Origin: Gammaproteobacteria bacterium
GTDB taxonomy: Bacteria > Pseudomonadota > Gammaproteobacteria > Arenicellales > JAOTYS01
NCBI GenBank assembly: GCA_029861795.1
Contig: JAOTYS010000285.1
Location: forward strand, 1 to 6,147
Reading direction: 5' to 3'
DNA length: 6,147 nt
In this document: piece after piece, positions 6,059 through 6,147 of the stretch
Layout of the letters: every line of letters begins with the position of its first letter
Numbering within the stretch: the first letter of the stretch is position 1
Program-made: the position numbers and the translations under genes
The notes under the pieces: model-generated
Told to the model about the DNA's origin: nothing
The model's database searches: none
Seen by the model: only the letters and a program-made list of their open reading frames with translations

Positions 6059-6147
6059 TCAACCGATGGACGCAACACAAGCGTTAAATCGTTCAGCCGG
6101 TGTTTCAAAGCCCAATGTTTTTCGTGGTCTTTCATTCAACTGACGTG
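6059..6147 (-). CDS. IS30-family transposase, C-terminal end (cut by window edge)
   Basis: Reading leftwards from 6145, 28 codons end in a TGA at 6061-6059. The peptide contains LNERPRKTLGFETPAERFNA, the highly conserved C-terminal signature of IS30-type DDE transposases (N.RPRK.L...TP.E.F). The Glu of ETPAE lies after the catalytic core, so the DDE residues themselves are outside the window to the right and activity cannot be judged. The stretch spanning the last codons and stop (about 6053-6078) may also form the element's terminal inverted repeat, because in several IS30 relatives the transposase gene reaches into the repeat; that is inference. The rest of the element, if present, extends beyond the right edge. 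Confidence 0.85.
   Translation of the reverse strand, partial: RQLNERPRKTLGFETPAERFNACVASIG

Noticed and set aside
5815..6135. 106-codon minus-strand frame at the right end
   Set aside because: Its start lies within the IS30 transposase tail in another frame, and the remainder crosses AT-rich intergenic DNA with no motif.
1..6147. CRISPR array, tRNA, rRNA or riboswitch
   Set aside because: No regularly spaced repeats, no tRNA cloverleaf with a CCA-adjacent T-loop, no rRNA signature and no known riboswitch core were seen in the gaps.

Overview
The window suggests a Gram-negative proteobacterium, most likely a gammaproteobacterium. The evidence is a periplasmic c-type cytochrome pair, an exported Cu/Zn superoxide dismutase, and remnants of IS91- and IS30-type transposases. 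No gene here fixes the genus. Base composition is uneven: the cytochromes and the flavin oxidoreductase are GC-rich, while sodC and the gaps around it are clearly more AT-rich. Together with the transposase debris, this points to a patchwork accessory region rather than a conserved core locus.

Layout: positions 1-1277 (+) hold the 3' end of a cytochrome c' gene followed 54 bp later by a complete diheme cytochrome c gene, probably one transcription unit. Positions 1305-1700 (+) hold a decayed C-terminal piece of an IS91-family transposase, followed by about 290 bp without a convincing gene. Positions 1987-2490 (-) hold sodC with an intact signal peptide, a full set of metal ligands and a strong ribosome binding site. 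A gap of about 320 bp follows. Positions 2813-3250 (+) encode a small multi-pass membrane protein of unknown function. Positions 3418-4134 hold two gene remnants that meet near 3873: a minus-strand TPR-repeat C-terminus and a plus-strand membrane-protein C-terminus with a Gly-rich loop. Positions 4275-5717 (-) encode an intact berberine-bridge-type FAD oxidoreductase. Positions 5718-6058 carry no convincing gene. Positions 6059-6147 (-) are the C-terminal end of an IS30-family transposase that runs off the right edge.

How the genes may work together: cytochrome c' (NO binding and detoxification or electron handling), the diheme cytochrome (periplasmic electron transfer) and SodC (periplasmic superoxide removal) would all act in the periplasm, and a shared stress or redox theme is possible. 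However, they lie on different strands and are separated by transposase debris, so a functional unit is established only for the two cytochromes, and there only by adjacency. The FAD oxidoreductase has no partner gene in view. I did not find a convincing new biological system. The most useful leads are the rearrangement scar near 3873, the unknown membrane protein, and the cytochrome pair.
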